From positions 55,693,417-55,757,416 of the forward strand of contig CM059198.1 in NCBI GenBank assembly GCA_030323885.1: a stretch of DNA of 64,000 nt, written 5' to 3'. Below are positions 52,401 to 62,515 of this stretch, one piece after another (position 1 is the stretch's first letter; each line of letters begins with the position of its first letter). The translations under genes and the position numbers were made by a program. Source of the stretch: Branchipolynoe longqiensis. Lineage: Eukaryota > Annelida > Polychaeta > Phyllodocida > Polynoidae. The notes below the pieces were generated by a model that saw only the letters and a list, made by a program, of their open reading frames with translations, was not told the origin of the DNA and searched no databases.

Positions 52401-55400
52401 GCACCACCCGCCATTTATTGTTAAATAGCGAAATTACTATTAATATATTGTGTTACATTCTGTTGTTATTTACTCATTCAGATCAACTATTTAGTGAACA
52501 CATGTTTGAAGAGGTATAGTATATATATGGCAATCTCTAGTTTAATTCAATGTAAGTTTTGCATCATTTAGATTTGGGTAAAACCTCCTAGCTGTTCAGT
52601 TTAGAATTTTATCGAGAATCTGATACCCACGGTTTATGTAACTTCAATATACACACCTAGATAATTCCTGTTCATTACCTTTCTTCTACCAGTGCAAGAT
52701 ATCTACGGCTGGACCAAATCAGTGTTCAGTTGCAAGAAGCTAAATCAACCGGATATGCGATGCTACACCCTTGAGCTAACCAATGACGTCGTGGCATCCC
52801 CATCCACTGTAGCCAAATTCTATTGGCTCAATCCAAATGACATCATTATCTACATCAAACGAACTGCAATTAAGGGACTAAAACACCAGGTCCAAGATGT
52901 CAACTTTGAGTACATGGATTATATAAGAGGGAGTCATAAGCTTAAACCTGTAAGTTCTTTTTGTTATAAAAGTTCCAGGAAAACTCAAAAGGGCCTGCTG
53001 CTTAGGCATGATTGCAGTGTGATTTCTTATCAGATTGGGGTGAAAAAGCTGCGCGTTATTTCTATGTGAAATTGTCTGTAGGTGTTTTGAGTTTAGTAGA
53101 AAGGACCTGCAGATTAATTATGTTGATTTTGATTATATATATATATTAAATATTGTTGTTGTCGATTTAGTTAATATCTATTTTTCTTTAATTGTGAGGG
53201 TCTAAAGGCAGGTAAGTACATTAAATTAAGTACTACACAGTACTGTACTGGACCTTTAAATGTAGAATTCAAAGTGGACTATATATTTAATTTCATGCAG
53301 TAAACCACCACAATAACCAATAGTTTTGGGAATTATAATGGGCGAAATCACTGCTGAATACATTGCTCACCGTCATAAACTATTTTGATACCTTTGAATT
53401 ATACACCCGTAACGCACCTCGCCATCTGCCCATTGACCAATCCCACACTTGTGCCATCTTAATTTGAAAACGGCAGGTTAGTTGCAAAACCGAGCCTTGC
53501 AAAACCCTAGCAATGCCATGATTTACTAAATTGTGTGCCTGGATTCAAAAGTTGATGAAGTTGCGAAAGTGATATTTCAATAAGTTGTCATGCATTTCTG
53601 AACAAGGATATGGGCAAAGAAAGATTCCTGAAATGGATGGCGAAAATTAGAGCAATTGCAGAGTTCTCAAAACTGTATGGGAAAGGTTTACCAGTAATTA
53701 TAGCTTTGCTGGCAAGTGTCTCTGCACATCCAGCGGTTCATTAGGCTTTTAATGCAATCGCAGATTTTTCAGCACTGACCTCGATTTCAATTGAAAGCGA
53801 GGCTATGTATACTCCGTTGTGGCACCTAAAAAGTTTGGGATCGGTCAATTGGATAGCCTCCGGGGGACCTGGCTGTGCAGCTTGGGGAGGAACCCGGAAG
53901 TGACACATTACGCAAAGCACACCCAGAGTGCCATTCTAAAGGCCCTGTCACATTACGGCGTATGGCAGGAGCGTATTGAAAACTATGTCGAAAATGGGAA
54001 AAAGCTGCGTGTGCCGGCCTATCGTGACCTTTGGTGACCTATTGGGTGTTTTTGAGCATATGCATAACCTATTAGGAGCGTATGAGAGCATACTGTGACA
54101 TTTTTTGACGGTTTTGATTGGCATATGGAACTTATGCGTAGCGTATGCATAGCGTATGAGTCAAGATCGATGTCGAGACCTATGGCATACGCTTGGAATA
54201 CGCTGTGCATACGCTGTGCATACCCTAGGAGTACGCTCCCATATGTAACTCGTAGGTTATGCGTACGCTACATACGCTAGAGATACGCTGGTGGCACAAG
54301 TTGAGCATACGTGTAACCTATGCCGGCGCACCCCTAGCGTATGAGGAGCGTACACCGGCATATGAGTAGCGTATGAGTAGCGTATGAACCATACGCTCCC
54401 ATAGGTCGAGATTTTTTTAGCATGCACAACAAATTTGATGGATGGATGGGAGAAAGCGTATGGCGGCGTACAACGGCATATGCCGGCATAGGCCGGCACA
54501 TGACGGCCTATGCATAGCCTATGCGTAGCGTATGTGTAGCGTATGGCGGCGTATGCCGACGTATATGACGTAACGCGCCTACACCGCCGTACGCTCCCGC
54601 AAAAAACCCTAATGTGACAGCCCCTTAATGCTAACAATTTCTCATCTCCACTAGATCCTGATTAAACGCTTCAAGGGATGCACAGCTGTAGTGATTGCAC
54701 GTGAGGTGGAGGTTAGAGTGATTCTTGGAGACCTTGGGGTCACACCCAAGCTAGTCGGCATACTACCAGCTTGTGACGTAACATTCAACAGTCCTGCCCT
54801 CGTCCTGCAACACTCCTCCGAGGCCATTCCATTCGAGACCTACCTGGCTTCCCATCTCCATTCGTCTTGCAGGTCAGTAGGTGCTTAATATACTATTGTT
54901 GAGACACGACTGGTTTATATTGGCATTTTATTTGAATCATTAAGTTTCTGGGTTAATTAAATCGAGGTTATGTGAGACAATCGGTACAGTTTACTAAATG
55001 ACCCGACTCCCTGTAAGATCAGCCCCCCCCCCCCCCCCCAGCCTGATTTTGAGCAGTACTGTTGTTGGAGTGTCCGGGGTTTGAGCACTAAATATTTAGG
55101 TACTACACTTGACCCTACAATATCAGGAACCAGTCAATTAAATAGAATTACCAGAACATTGGCAGCCAAAATGAACACCTTCCGGAAAATAAGGCATTAT
55201 ATGAGCGAAGAGACTGCACTTCTATTGTACAAAACCACAATACTGCCCATCATTGATTATAATGACATAATATATAATATACTAACTAAAAAGCAGCAAG
55301 CAAAGCTCCAAACTATTCAAAATAGAGGTTTGCGCACAGTATTTAAAGGAAAAACACTACATACCATTGAGATGCACAATAAAGCTAAACTAGATGCCCT

Positions 55401-58400
55401 AAATATTCGCAGAGACAAGCACCTATTAGGCCTAATGTACCACCGCGCGAGATACCCATATTACATAGACACACCTACACAAGCCACACATGCAGCACAA
55501 GCCACCCTCCTGAAAGTGCCACATGTTAAAACTAGTAAAATGAAAAAGTCACCGGTTGTTCTGGGGGGAGCACTCTGGAACCAACTACCAGCATGTGTCA
55601 GGAACAGTGATTGTTACAAAACTTTCAAGATAAACCTCCATGCACATTTAAATCAACCAGCCTAGGCCAAAGCAGATCAATGATACACTGGGTCGGTGTT
55701 GCCGTTCCTTTCCCTGTCCCCCCGCTCCCCCACCCCCAAACAAACACTGTAAACCCAACCAGTAGCGGCCAACTAGACCAAAAACCCATCTTCAATGGAA
55801 TGAGCCTGGAAATGATTGTAGTTGGATCCTACTGAGGTACATGATTAATCAATATTAACGTACTTACTAACTCAATAGGCCCCACCTGAGATTACCATGA
55901 ACGTAAGTTCAATCACAAAGGCCCACCCTACATCCCCCATCACCCTTTCAAAGAGTATGTTACTACTAGAAAGATAACCAGCTGTGCCCCACCCCCTACT
56001 AACGCCTACCATACTAGTCTAACTTAGTTACCTCCCCGCATGTGTTTCTATTTTTCTTATCTTGTTCTTTAACTATCACTCATGTAACGATGTTTTGCTT
56101 ATTTTCCTGTAATTGTCTATTTGTATATTGTTGTAGATTTGTTTACTGTGTAGAGGCAATTGTGATTAGGGCTGGAAGACCAGTGCATTAGCACTGACAA
56201 CATGTTATTCAGAGGAATAAAGACACTTGAACAAAAAAAAAATGGCGAGCTGCTCGATGCCTGGTCATGTGATAAAGGTCTGGCGGGAAACCCCGCACAG
56301 GTAAGGGCAAAGACCCAATAATACTAAGATGGCTCACTCCCTATCTCTCCCATGGTAATGTAAATTTCGCAGTGCCACCTTGTGGTGGGTTTGATCAGCC
56401 TGGCTGCTGGTTTGTGTTTCACATGTAAATACATACAATTATATTATACATGAGATAGGTAAGTATGAATACACATCAATATGAAATTGCTATGAACAAA
56501 TACACACCATCATCATCATCGCCATCATCACACATCTTTCACATTCATATATACATATAATATAGCCAACTGTTTAACCAAGAGAACAGCCAGCACACCA
56601 AGTGGTGGGTTTGATCATTTTGATTACACAGTACAGGCTGAGTGAGCCGTCTTAGTATCATAGGGTCTTTGGTAAGTTAGTGGCTATGCGAGTGGCCGGT
56701 ACCCTCAAGATGGCGCCACCGCAGCTCTGCGATCGCTGGCTAATGCTCTGTGGTTCGCGGGCGTTGGGTAAGGAATACGTTCTGCGGTTCGGCGTCCATC
56801 CATATTTATAGTGCTGCTGAGCTTAGTGTAGCCGTCACCCACCCCCCCATGAATTACCCATGTTATGCTAAAATGAACAATTATAAGATAAAGCTGCATC
56901 GTCCTATGAAAACATCAAATTTTCAAAACCAAAACAATTATCCAGATTTGATTCTACATATCTAAGTTAGATACTGATGCACTTAGTAAACATTTGTTAC
57001 CACATAGAAGGGATAACTGAGACAGTATGGTGTCAGAGTTTTGGCAAGCTTGCCAAAATTAATTTGCCATGTTTGCACCTCAAATATCTCAAAAGTTAGC
57101 AATTTAAAATAAAAAGATACTTCAAACTAGGTTAAGGTAAATTATAGCGATCAGGCTAATAGATTTATCTCAGAAAATGACAGAAGCTCAAAACCATGGG
57201 ACTATGCAACTGTAGTAATTTCATCAGTGGGTTTAATGCTGCATAACCCGATGGGGTTGTTTTATGTCCTAGCAACATCTGAGGTCATATCAGGATGGGG
57301 ATGAAACAGGTCTATGGTACCGGTGTCTTGGAAGGTATTCATCGGGTGTGATGGCCGAATAAGTAAAGCGCGAGCCTCGCGTATTGCAGGAGAATGGGAG
57401 TTTGGTTCCCAGTTGAGTCAAACCAATGAGATATACAATTGTTGCTCCCCAGTCTGGTGCTTGACATCACTAGGATAGGGCAAGGACTGGTTAGCTCAGT
57501 GTAGGGATAATGTGCCTGAGTGGGATATCGGGTTGTGGTGCCGGAGGCCTGAATTCCCAGTGGGCCAGTATTATAAAGTGGCCATGACTGTGCACTGTCA
57601 CAAGTCTGTAGCCGTCCTGATATGACCTTATATGTTGCCAGGATGCAAAACTCCAACAACCAACCAACTGGAAGGTATTCAAAATGATATCTTTAATTTA
57701 TATAGCTCACCTACCGAGTTCTTTCATTAGCTGCCATATTCCAGTTACTTCATACAGCACTAGTGCCATTCTAGGAGTTATTTGGTACCTACCATACAGC
57801 TATATCCCAGTTACTTCATACAGCACTAGTGCCATTCTAGGAGTTATTTGGTACCTACCATAGAGCTATATCCCAGTTACTTCATACAGCACTAGTGCCA
57901 TTCTAGGAGTTATTTGGTACCTACCATAGAGCTATAGTCCAGTCACTTCATACAGCACTAGTGCCATTCCAGGCGTCACTTAATTATCTGCCATAGAACT
58001 ACATTCTAGTTACACCATACATGATTAATGCAACTCTAGAAGCTACTTCATAATCTGACGCACATTCTAGTCTTTCATACAGCTCCCGTGCCATTCGAGG
58101 AGTAGGCTTACTACATTCTGGTCACTCCGTACAGCACTAGTGCCATTCGAAGAGGTATTTTGCTGTCTCATATATATCTAAATTCTAGTTGCTTTGTATG
58201 GTACTCATAGGCGAAAGCCCTGACTGAACTCTATATCTACGGGATGCTCTTCCTGTCGTGACCAGATGGGATGGCCGAATGAGTTGAGTGTCCGTCTCCC
58301 GATTTGGTAGCTCGTGGGATACGAACCCATGGTTTCGAACCCTGGTTGAGTCAAACCAATGACTTAGAAATTGATACTTCTTGCTTCCTAGACAGGCGCT

Positions 58401-59361
58401 CGGTATTACTAGGAAAGGGGCAAGGCCTGGTTGGCTCAGTGTCAGGATAATGTGACTGAGTGGGATATCAGGTCATGATGCTAGTGGCCTGGTTTCCCAG
58501 TGGGGCAGCACTATAAACTCACCATGAGTGTTGCCAGGACATAAAACTCCACCAACCAAACCAAACTCTTTGTGTCATTGCAGGGTCCAGCTAATCACGC
58601 TCTGCTGGTCCGTGGCCTTCGCCATTCACATGGTCCATGAGGATCACATCATCCTCAATGACTTCCACTTCTCGCATCTTGCCATCGTGCACTACATACC
58701 GAAGAGCGAATGCAACATGCCCAAGGTGATGATCATGGACCTCTCGGCTGCCACTTTCCTCCACGGGGTCCGCTTCCTTGCTGCCTACGACATGCAGATT
58801 GCACCCGAAGTGCGGACTGGTGAGTTCACCTCGTTCGCCAGCGACATCTACTGCTTCGGTGAGCTGCTCAGCATGATCAGACAGCGCTTTGACCTGCCCG
58901 AGCTCAAGTACGCCATCGAGTGGTGCATGCGAGAGAAACCGATGATGCGCCCGACCGCTTACAACATGATGGAGTATCTGAACACGCTTCGCGAATGGTT
59001 GCAGTACCACATGGATGGACACCAGCCACCAACCCTCGAACAGGAGCTCAGCGAGAACAACACCATCCTGACGCGCTTCTTGGATGCTTGCAATACTCCT
59101 GATAACAAGTCCTGCTGCAGCAGCACAAGCAAGGCCAGCAAAACCAGCAGGGCCAGTAAGGCTAGCAAGGCCAGCACCGCCAGCACCGCCAGTAAGGCAA
59201 GCAAGACGAGCAGGATGAGTAAGACAAGCAGGGCGAGTAGGATAAGCAAGGTTAGCCGGGCAAGCAGGGCGAGCCGACTGAGCCGAGCCAGCACCTCGAG
59301 CGCATACAGCTGCCCAATGAACGCACCTGAGAGCAGCAGTAACAAGTCCAATAAGAACTAA
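49382..59361 (+). CDS. Divergent kinase-like (probable pseudokinase) protein, five exons, 504 residues
   Basis: Exons 49382-49480, 50077-50239, 52693-52949, 54655-54872 and 58584-59361 total 1515 nt with matching phases at all four GT-AG junctions. N terminus has a hydrophobic segment (about 11-28), a signal sequence or anchor. Kinase-like lobe: LIKRF (K177) could be beta-3; AREVEVRVIL helix C; the HRD loop reads LND (270-272) with Asp kept, but the following Lys and Asn are His274 and His277; DFG reads DLS (298-300); APE is intact (319-321) with D333-I-Y-C-F-G after it and an RP motif in the last helix. Loss of the metal-binding Asn and of DFG Gly suggests weak or no catalysis. Residues about 427-487 are S-[KR]-x triplets. 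The membrane anchor and D-L-x-A loop faintly recall POMK-type kinases; no ortholog is named. Confidence 0.85.
50077..50239 (+). CDS. Kinase-like gene exon 2
   Basis: Acceptor TTTGCCTTCCAG, 163 nt (NYFLMRKPTNVMLEVKNN … TTGAS), donor TCTG|GTAGAG, phase 1. Confidence 0.8.
50413..50763. mobile_element. Family A MITE in intron 2
   Basis: TTAA then GGTTGCATAGTCCGATGG; right end …ATCGGACTATGCAGC is cut before the TTAA by the next element. Confidence 0.78.
50764..50912. mobile_element. Short inverted-repeat element
   Basis: ATATACGCGGTATGCG at the left and GTCGCATACCGCGTATAT at the right are inverted. Joined directly to the truncated family A copy. Rich in GCGAATGCGA words. Confidence 0.5.
51048..51185 (+). 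pseudogene. Non-LTR retrotransposon RT fragment
   Basis: Frame through 51060 reads LLDTMHHQGLRLALGAFRTS, PVQSLYVEANEPVF, a motif well conserved in Jockey/I-group reverse transcriptases. Ends about 20 bp before a reversed SINE; no further RT sequence. Confidence 0.8.
51203..51540 (-). mobile_element. SINE, major family, type-b head
   Basis: Tail TTGGTTGGTTGTTGGTTG at the left, head …GATTCGACCACCTCGCCCGG at the right, full body. Confidence 0.87.
51541..52692. other. Intron 2 remainder
   Basis: AT-rich single-copy-looking DNA up to the exon 3 acceptor. Nothing else recognised. Confidence 0.5.
52693..52949 (+). CDS. Kinase-like gene exon 3
   Basis: Acceptor TTCTTCTACCAG, 257 nt beginning (V)QDIYGWTKSVFSCKKL and ending GSHKLKP, donor CCT|GTAAGT. 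Contains three Cys (SCKK, MRCY region) and a probable N-lobe beta section. Confidence 0.85.
52950..53937. other. Intron 3, left part
   Basis: No gene or family repeat recognised between exon 3 and the GCGTATG element. Confidence 0.5.
53940..54626. mobile_element. GCGTATG-rich TIR element (about 690 bp)
   Basis: Ends AGGCCCTGTCACATTA and TAATGTGACAGCCCCTT are inverted. Most of the interior consists of GCGTATG, GGCATA and TACGC words in both orientations, several dozen in all. No stable frame. It ends 28 bp before the exon 4 start. Confidence 0.75.
54655..54872 (+). CDS. Kinase-like gene exon 4
   Basis: Acceptor CATCTCCACTAG, 218 nt encoding ILIKRFKGCTAVVIAREVEV through PKLVGILPACD, ALVLQHSSEAIPFETYL and SSC; donor TGCAG|GTCAGT, phase 2. 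Corresponds to beta-3, helix C, beta-4/5 and hinge. Confidence 0.83.
55085..55668 (+). pseudogene. LINE ORF2 C-terminal fragment
   Basis: About 194 codons open (STKYLGTTLDPTISGTSQLN … LYKTTILPIIDYNDIIYNIL … ALWNQLPACVRN … FKINLHAHL): the C-terminal part of a non-LTR retrotransposon polyprotein, after the reverse transcriptase palm. 5'-truncated, so not functional; little decayed, so fairly young. Lies in intron 4 in sense orientation. Confidence 0.9.
55669..56238 (+). mobile_element. 3' UTR and tail of the same LINE
   Basis: Ends GGGCTGGAAGACCAGTGC, a perfect six-pair hairpin (56181-56196), GGAATAAAGACACTTG and an A10 tail. Shows that the hairpin endings elsewhere in the window belong to LINEs of this type. 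Confidence 0.85.
56300..56680. mobile_element. Inverted-repeat element (about 380 bp)
   Basis: GGCAAAGACCCAATAATACT, AAGATGGCTCACTC at the left is mirrored by GAGTGAGCCGTCTTAGTATC, ATAGGGTCTTTGG at the right. GTGGTGGGTTTGATCA occurs inside both halves. Confidence 0.65.
56891..57300. mobile_element. Family A MITE (56891-57211) and a retroposon 3' stub (-)
   Basis: AGCTGCATCGTCCTATG … CCATGGGACTATGCAACT with degraded flanks. At 57250-57298 a reversed stub (GTTTTATGTCCTAGCAACAT). Confidence 0.72.
57340..57668 (+). mobile_element. SINE, major family, type-b head
   Basis: TCGGGTGTGATGGCCGAATA head, full body, CCAACAACCAACCAAC tail. Confidence 0.86.
57720..58190. repeat. 66-bp repeat, about seven copies
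   Basis: Unit CAGCACTAGTGCCATTCTAG, GAGTTATTTGGTACCTACCA, TAGAGCTATATCCCAGTTAC, TTCATA; first three near-identical, the rest diverged. Confidence 0.9.
58259..58566 (+). mobile_element. SINE, major family, abutting an exon acceptor
   Basis: Type-a head CCAGATGGGATGGCCGAATG, body, shortened 3' segment and CCACCAACCAAACCAAAC tail. The AG of exon 5 lies only about 17 nt further. Confidence 0.86.
58584..59361 (+). CDS. Kinase-like gene exon 5 (C-lobe and repeat tail)
   Basis: Acceptor TTTGTGTCATTGCAG; 778 nt to a TAA stop. Encodes helix E (VQLITLCWSVAFAIHMVHE), the altered catalytic loop, activation segment, APE, C-lobe and the Ser-Lys/Arg tail. GC-rich codon use. The long antisense frame is a shadow of the 9-nt tail repeat. 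Confidence 0.9.
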
Positions 59362-60129
59362 GAAAACTCCCAATTATCGCCCACGAATCACTCACTCCTC
59401 ACAAAACCGACTTTTGGATGTATTCATAGCATACACTTACTAATTAGACAATATTTTAACCAGAATCTTTTGTTTTCTCTCGCTCTTTTGGCATTATACA
59501 CATGAACTGAAACTAACTAAACTCACCATGGTAAAATGATATCGTTAACAATTCACTTTTATTTTGTAATCATGTATTAATTCTATATCAATGTACTAAG
59601 TATATATTTAATTGATATGTGATCTTTGGATAAGTCAAACTAATTGGATGTAATTTGTTAATCAGCAATTAACATGGAAATCCTCCGAATATGTATTTAC
59701 TACTGACAACAGGCTTTGTCTATAATTATATGAACCAAGTTTAACACATCAGGTTATAGTGGTTTATATATATTTGATCAATTTCGAGTCAAACCTGTCT
59801 ATTTATATCCATTTTCTGGTAATTAAACGACTATTTTTCTCATTATCTTGTGTCGTCTTTATTTATTTTGGCTGTTATTATTATCATTATTATAATTATC
59901 ATCATCACTATTATAATTATCATCATCACTATTATCATTATTATTATATGATTGACAAGTTATATACGGCTATCTTGTCATTTAGTTCCTTCTATGTTTT
60001 GTTCCTAGCCTGGTGATCGATATTAATACCGACGCCCCCCTCCCCCCCCCCCCCCCCAAGAGGGAGGTTAAGGACTAACATGTATACATATACATAAACA
60101 ATACCCAGACTCATAGAGGGGGGCAATGA
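59362..60129. other. 3' flank of the kinase-like gene
   Basis: AT-rich 3' UTR-like sequence; TTATTATTATCATTATTATA-type microsatellite at 59875-59950 and a poly-C run at 60037-60057. No AATAAA in the first few hundred bases; ATTAAA-like words only. Confidence 0.5.
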
Positions 60130-60290
60130 AATAACCAAAATCCAGCAAACGGAAACGGAAATAGCCCTATATGGGTGCTGCCATTTGTAAACTCGTGTTG
60201 AATAACAGAATAATCAAAACCCAGCAAACGGAAACGGAAATCGCCCTATGGCGGCCGCGATTTGTACACCCGTGTTTAATCGCATAATAA
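60130..60290. repeat. Two-copy tandem duplication, about 78 bp
   Basis: CCAGCAAACGGAAACGGAAA, T(A/C)GCCCTAT … TTTGTA … CTCGTGT/CCCGTGT twice. Confidence 0.8.
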
Positions 60291-60299
60291 TAAATAAAT

Positions 60300-60542
60300 A
60301 ATTCTCCGAGCGTTTATATGTATGTCAATAGACTAGTTTGTAATTCCAAACTTTCATGTTTATGCCAAATTGTTCTGTATTTCTATTAATTTAGTTTTGC
60401 ACTGCGTGTAGTGGCAAACTCCATAGAATGCAACATAGATTGTTTAGAATGTCAACTCCAATAGTAAGATGGCCGGAAGACCAGTGCTTCGGCGCTGACA
60501 AATGTCATATTCAGATGAATAAATACTTTACCCAAAAAAAAA
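60300..60542 (+). mobile_element. LINE 3' end (hairpin family)
   Basis: AGATGGCCGGAAGACCAGTG, hairpin 60482-60497 with a TTCG loop, ATTCAGATGAATAAATACTT and an A10 tail. Confidence 0.75.
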
Positions 60543-60629
60543 ATGGCCACGGGCATTTGTTTGGCTCTCGACACCGTTTTCAGCGGACAGGCTATAGACA
60601 GTTTCGTAATTCCGACTAATGTGGGTAGG

Positions 60630-60855
60630 TCGGCCCTAAGCATTGCTTATTCATATTAGGATAGGGCAAGGACTGGTTAGCTCAGTGTCAGGATAATGTG
60701 ATTGCGTGGGATATTGGGTCATGGTGCTGGTGGCCTAATTTCCAAGTGCGGCAGCACTATAAAGTCACCATTTGTGCGCACTGTCACAAGTATCTACCCA
60801 TACTGATATGACCTTAGATGTTACTAGGACGTAAAGCTCCAACAACCAACCATCG
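60630..60855 (+). mobile_element. SINE, major family, headless
   Basis: Begins in the body (CATATTAGGATAGGGCAAGG) and ends CCAACAACCAACC. Confidence 0.82.
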
Positions 60856-61264
60856 GCATGACTAGGTGTAGGAGTAGCACTTCGGTATATCGAACCCGTC
60901 CTAGTGCCGCCACCTGAGAGCAAGGCTCGGAAACTTGTCAGGTTCCAGTACCCATAGTATCCGCTAGGTGCCGTCTGAGTACATCCACATTGAAACGACC
61001 ACAGTGACGACCTCTGATGAGAGGGGTCCACAGCGAGGAAAGGAGGAACAACAGGTGACCACTGTCCCATATTGAGCATACCCTTGCAAGAATAGTTTCC
61101 CATTCTTTAAGTCCTGATATTGTGTGATTTAAACAGAAGTCGATGCAGATAAATTAAAAATATACGTCAACCACTTCAATCTGTGCAAAAGATACATATA
61201 TAAGTGTAACTATGTCTGAACAAGAAACTACTAAACAAATAACGGACGTATTGGATGGGACCTT
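60856..61264. other. Non-genic stretch
   Basis: No gene or repeat recognised. Confidence 0.5.
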
Positions 61265-61375
61265 TCCATAATTTGAGCCAATCAGAGCTGGTCTTTTCGA
61301 TTGCAAATGGTGGCCCCCCATGGAGGTAGCCATTTGCAATAAAAAAAGAAGAGCCCTGATTGACTGACACTGAGT
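61265..61375. repeat. Inverted repeat related to 15975
   Basis: AGCCAATCAGAGCTGGTCTT, TTCGATTGCAAATGG is mirrored by CCATTTGCAATAAAAAAAGA, AGAGCCCTGATTG. Confidence 0.7.
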
Positions 61376-61548
61376 TCTCACAAAAACGAGAAGAGGAAAA
61401 TCCATTTCCTGTAAGTTCAAACAGGCTCAGACAAGTTCGAATGTGGCTGGTTGTCCCTCTCCTTTCAGCGCTGAAGATGCTTATGCCTCTGATGGAACAA
61501 ATGCCAGGGAACCTGACTAAGATGATACTTCTGGTTTGTACTGCCAAA

Positions 61549-61871
61549 AGCATAGTCCGATGAAAACATCAAATTTTCAAAACCATAAACAATGATCTAG
61601 ATTTGATTCTACATATGTAACTTAGATAGTAGTGCTGTTATCAAACATTTGTTGTCACATAGAACGGAATACCAAACCAATTTAATAGAACCTGTTACTG
61701 CAGAAGCCTATGGTTTGGTGTGCTCGCCAACATTTATTTGATATGTTTGCATGTAAGAAATCTCAAAAGTTAGCCATTTAAAATAAAAGTTACTTGAGAC
61801 TAAAGAAAGGTAGATAATGATAAACGTAATATATTTATGACAGAAACTCAAAACCATCGGACTATGCAACT
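61549..61871. mobile_element. Family A MITE
   Basis: GCATAGTCCGATGAAAACAT … ACCATCGGACTATGCAACT then TTAA; left flank degraded. Confidence 0.78.
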
Positions 61872-61875
61872 TTAA

Positions 61876-62130
61876 TAACTTGGGTTGTCTCTTTACTCTT
61901 TTACTCAGGTAAAAAATCCTGCAATTGAAAACCAATATAGCTACTGATAGATAATTAGCCTATTTTCCTGATAGGCCAACATCAACTATAATAACTTTGA
62001 TTCGACCAGGCCTATAATGTCCATCTACATATCAAATTAAAAGGTTATATTACAATACATTTGTTTTAAAAGCTATTTGTTATAAATATTTCTGAAATGC
62101 CACTATTAAACTATGAAATACGATTTAAGT
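61876..62130. other. Non-genic stretch
   Basis: Nothing recognised. Confidence 0.5.
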
Positions 62131-62515
62131 GGCGTTCTCTGTGGCGGAGTGGATAGAGTGTCTGACTTTTTTCTAGGTCAGACTCCTAATCTGAGGGTCG
62201 GCGGTTTGATTCCCCGTGCCCCCAGCTCTGCCAATTTGGATTTCCACCGCTGTGTATAACTTACAGCGTCATCAAAGGCCGGTTGCTCTCATACCATGTC
62301 TATGTGGTGTGGGAGGTTAAAAATCGCTTGGGTCGGTAAAAGTGTAGGCTCGGGCTTTCTATTGACCAGCAGTGGAGTAGGGAAGACCAGTCGTCTGTGA
62401 CTGGGATTTCCCCTGCTTGGGACAACTAATGTACCGAAAAAAAAAAAAAAAGAGACAAATAAGTGTTCACACTTCCTGTCTACCATTCGCTATATCGCTA
62501 TATCGCTTAATAACG
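62131..62515 (+). mobile_element. Third tRNA-derived SINE, with a LINE-type 3' tail
   Basis: Head GGCGTTCTCTGTGGCGGAGT, GGATAGAG (A-box TGGCGGAGTGG) with B-box GGTTTGATTCCCC, then an unrelated body and an A15 run. The last part (62452-62510: GAGACAAATAAGTGTTCACA, CTTCCTGTCTACC, TATATCGC repeats) is the same as the 3' end of the LINE at 42138-42445. Confidence 0.8.

Noticed and set aside
58591..59373. 260-residue antisense ORF
   Set aside because: Shadow of kinase-like exon 5 and its 9-nt repeat.
62131..62225. tRNA gene with long variable arm
   Set aside because: Followed by a fixed body, an A run and a LINE-type tail, so it is a SINE head.
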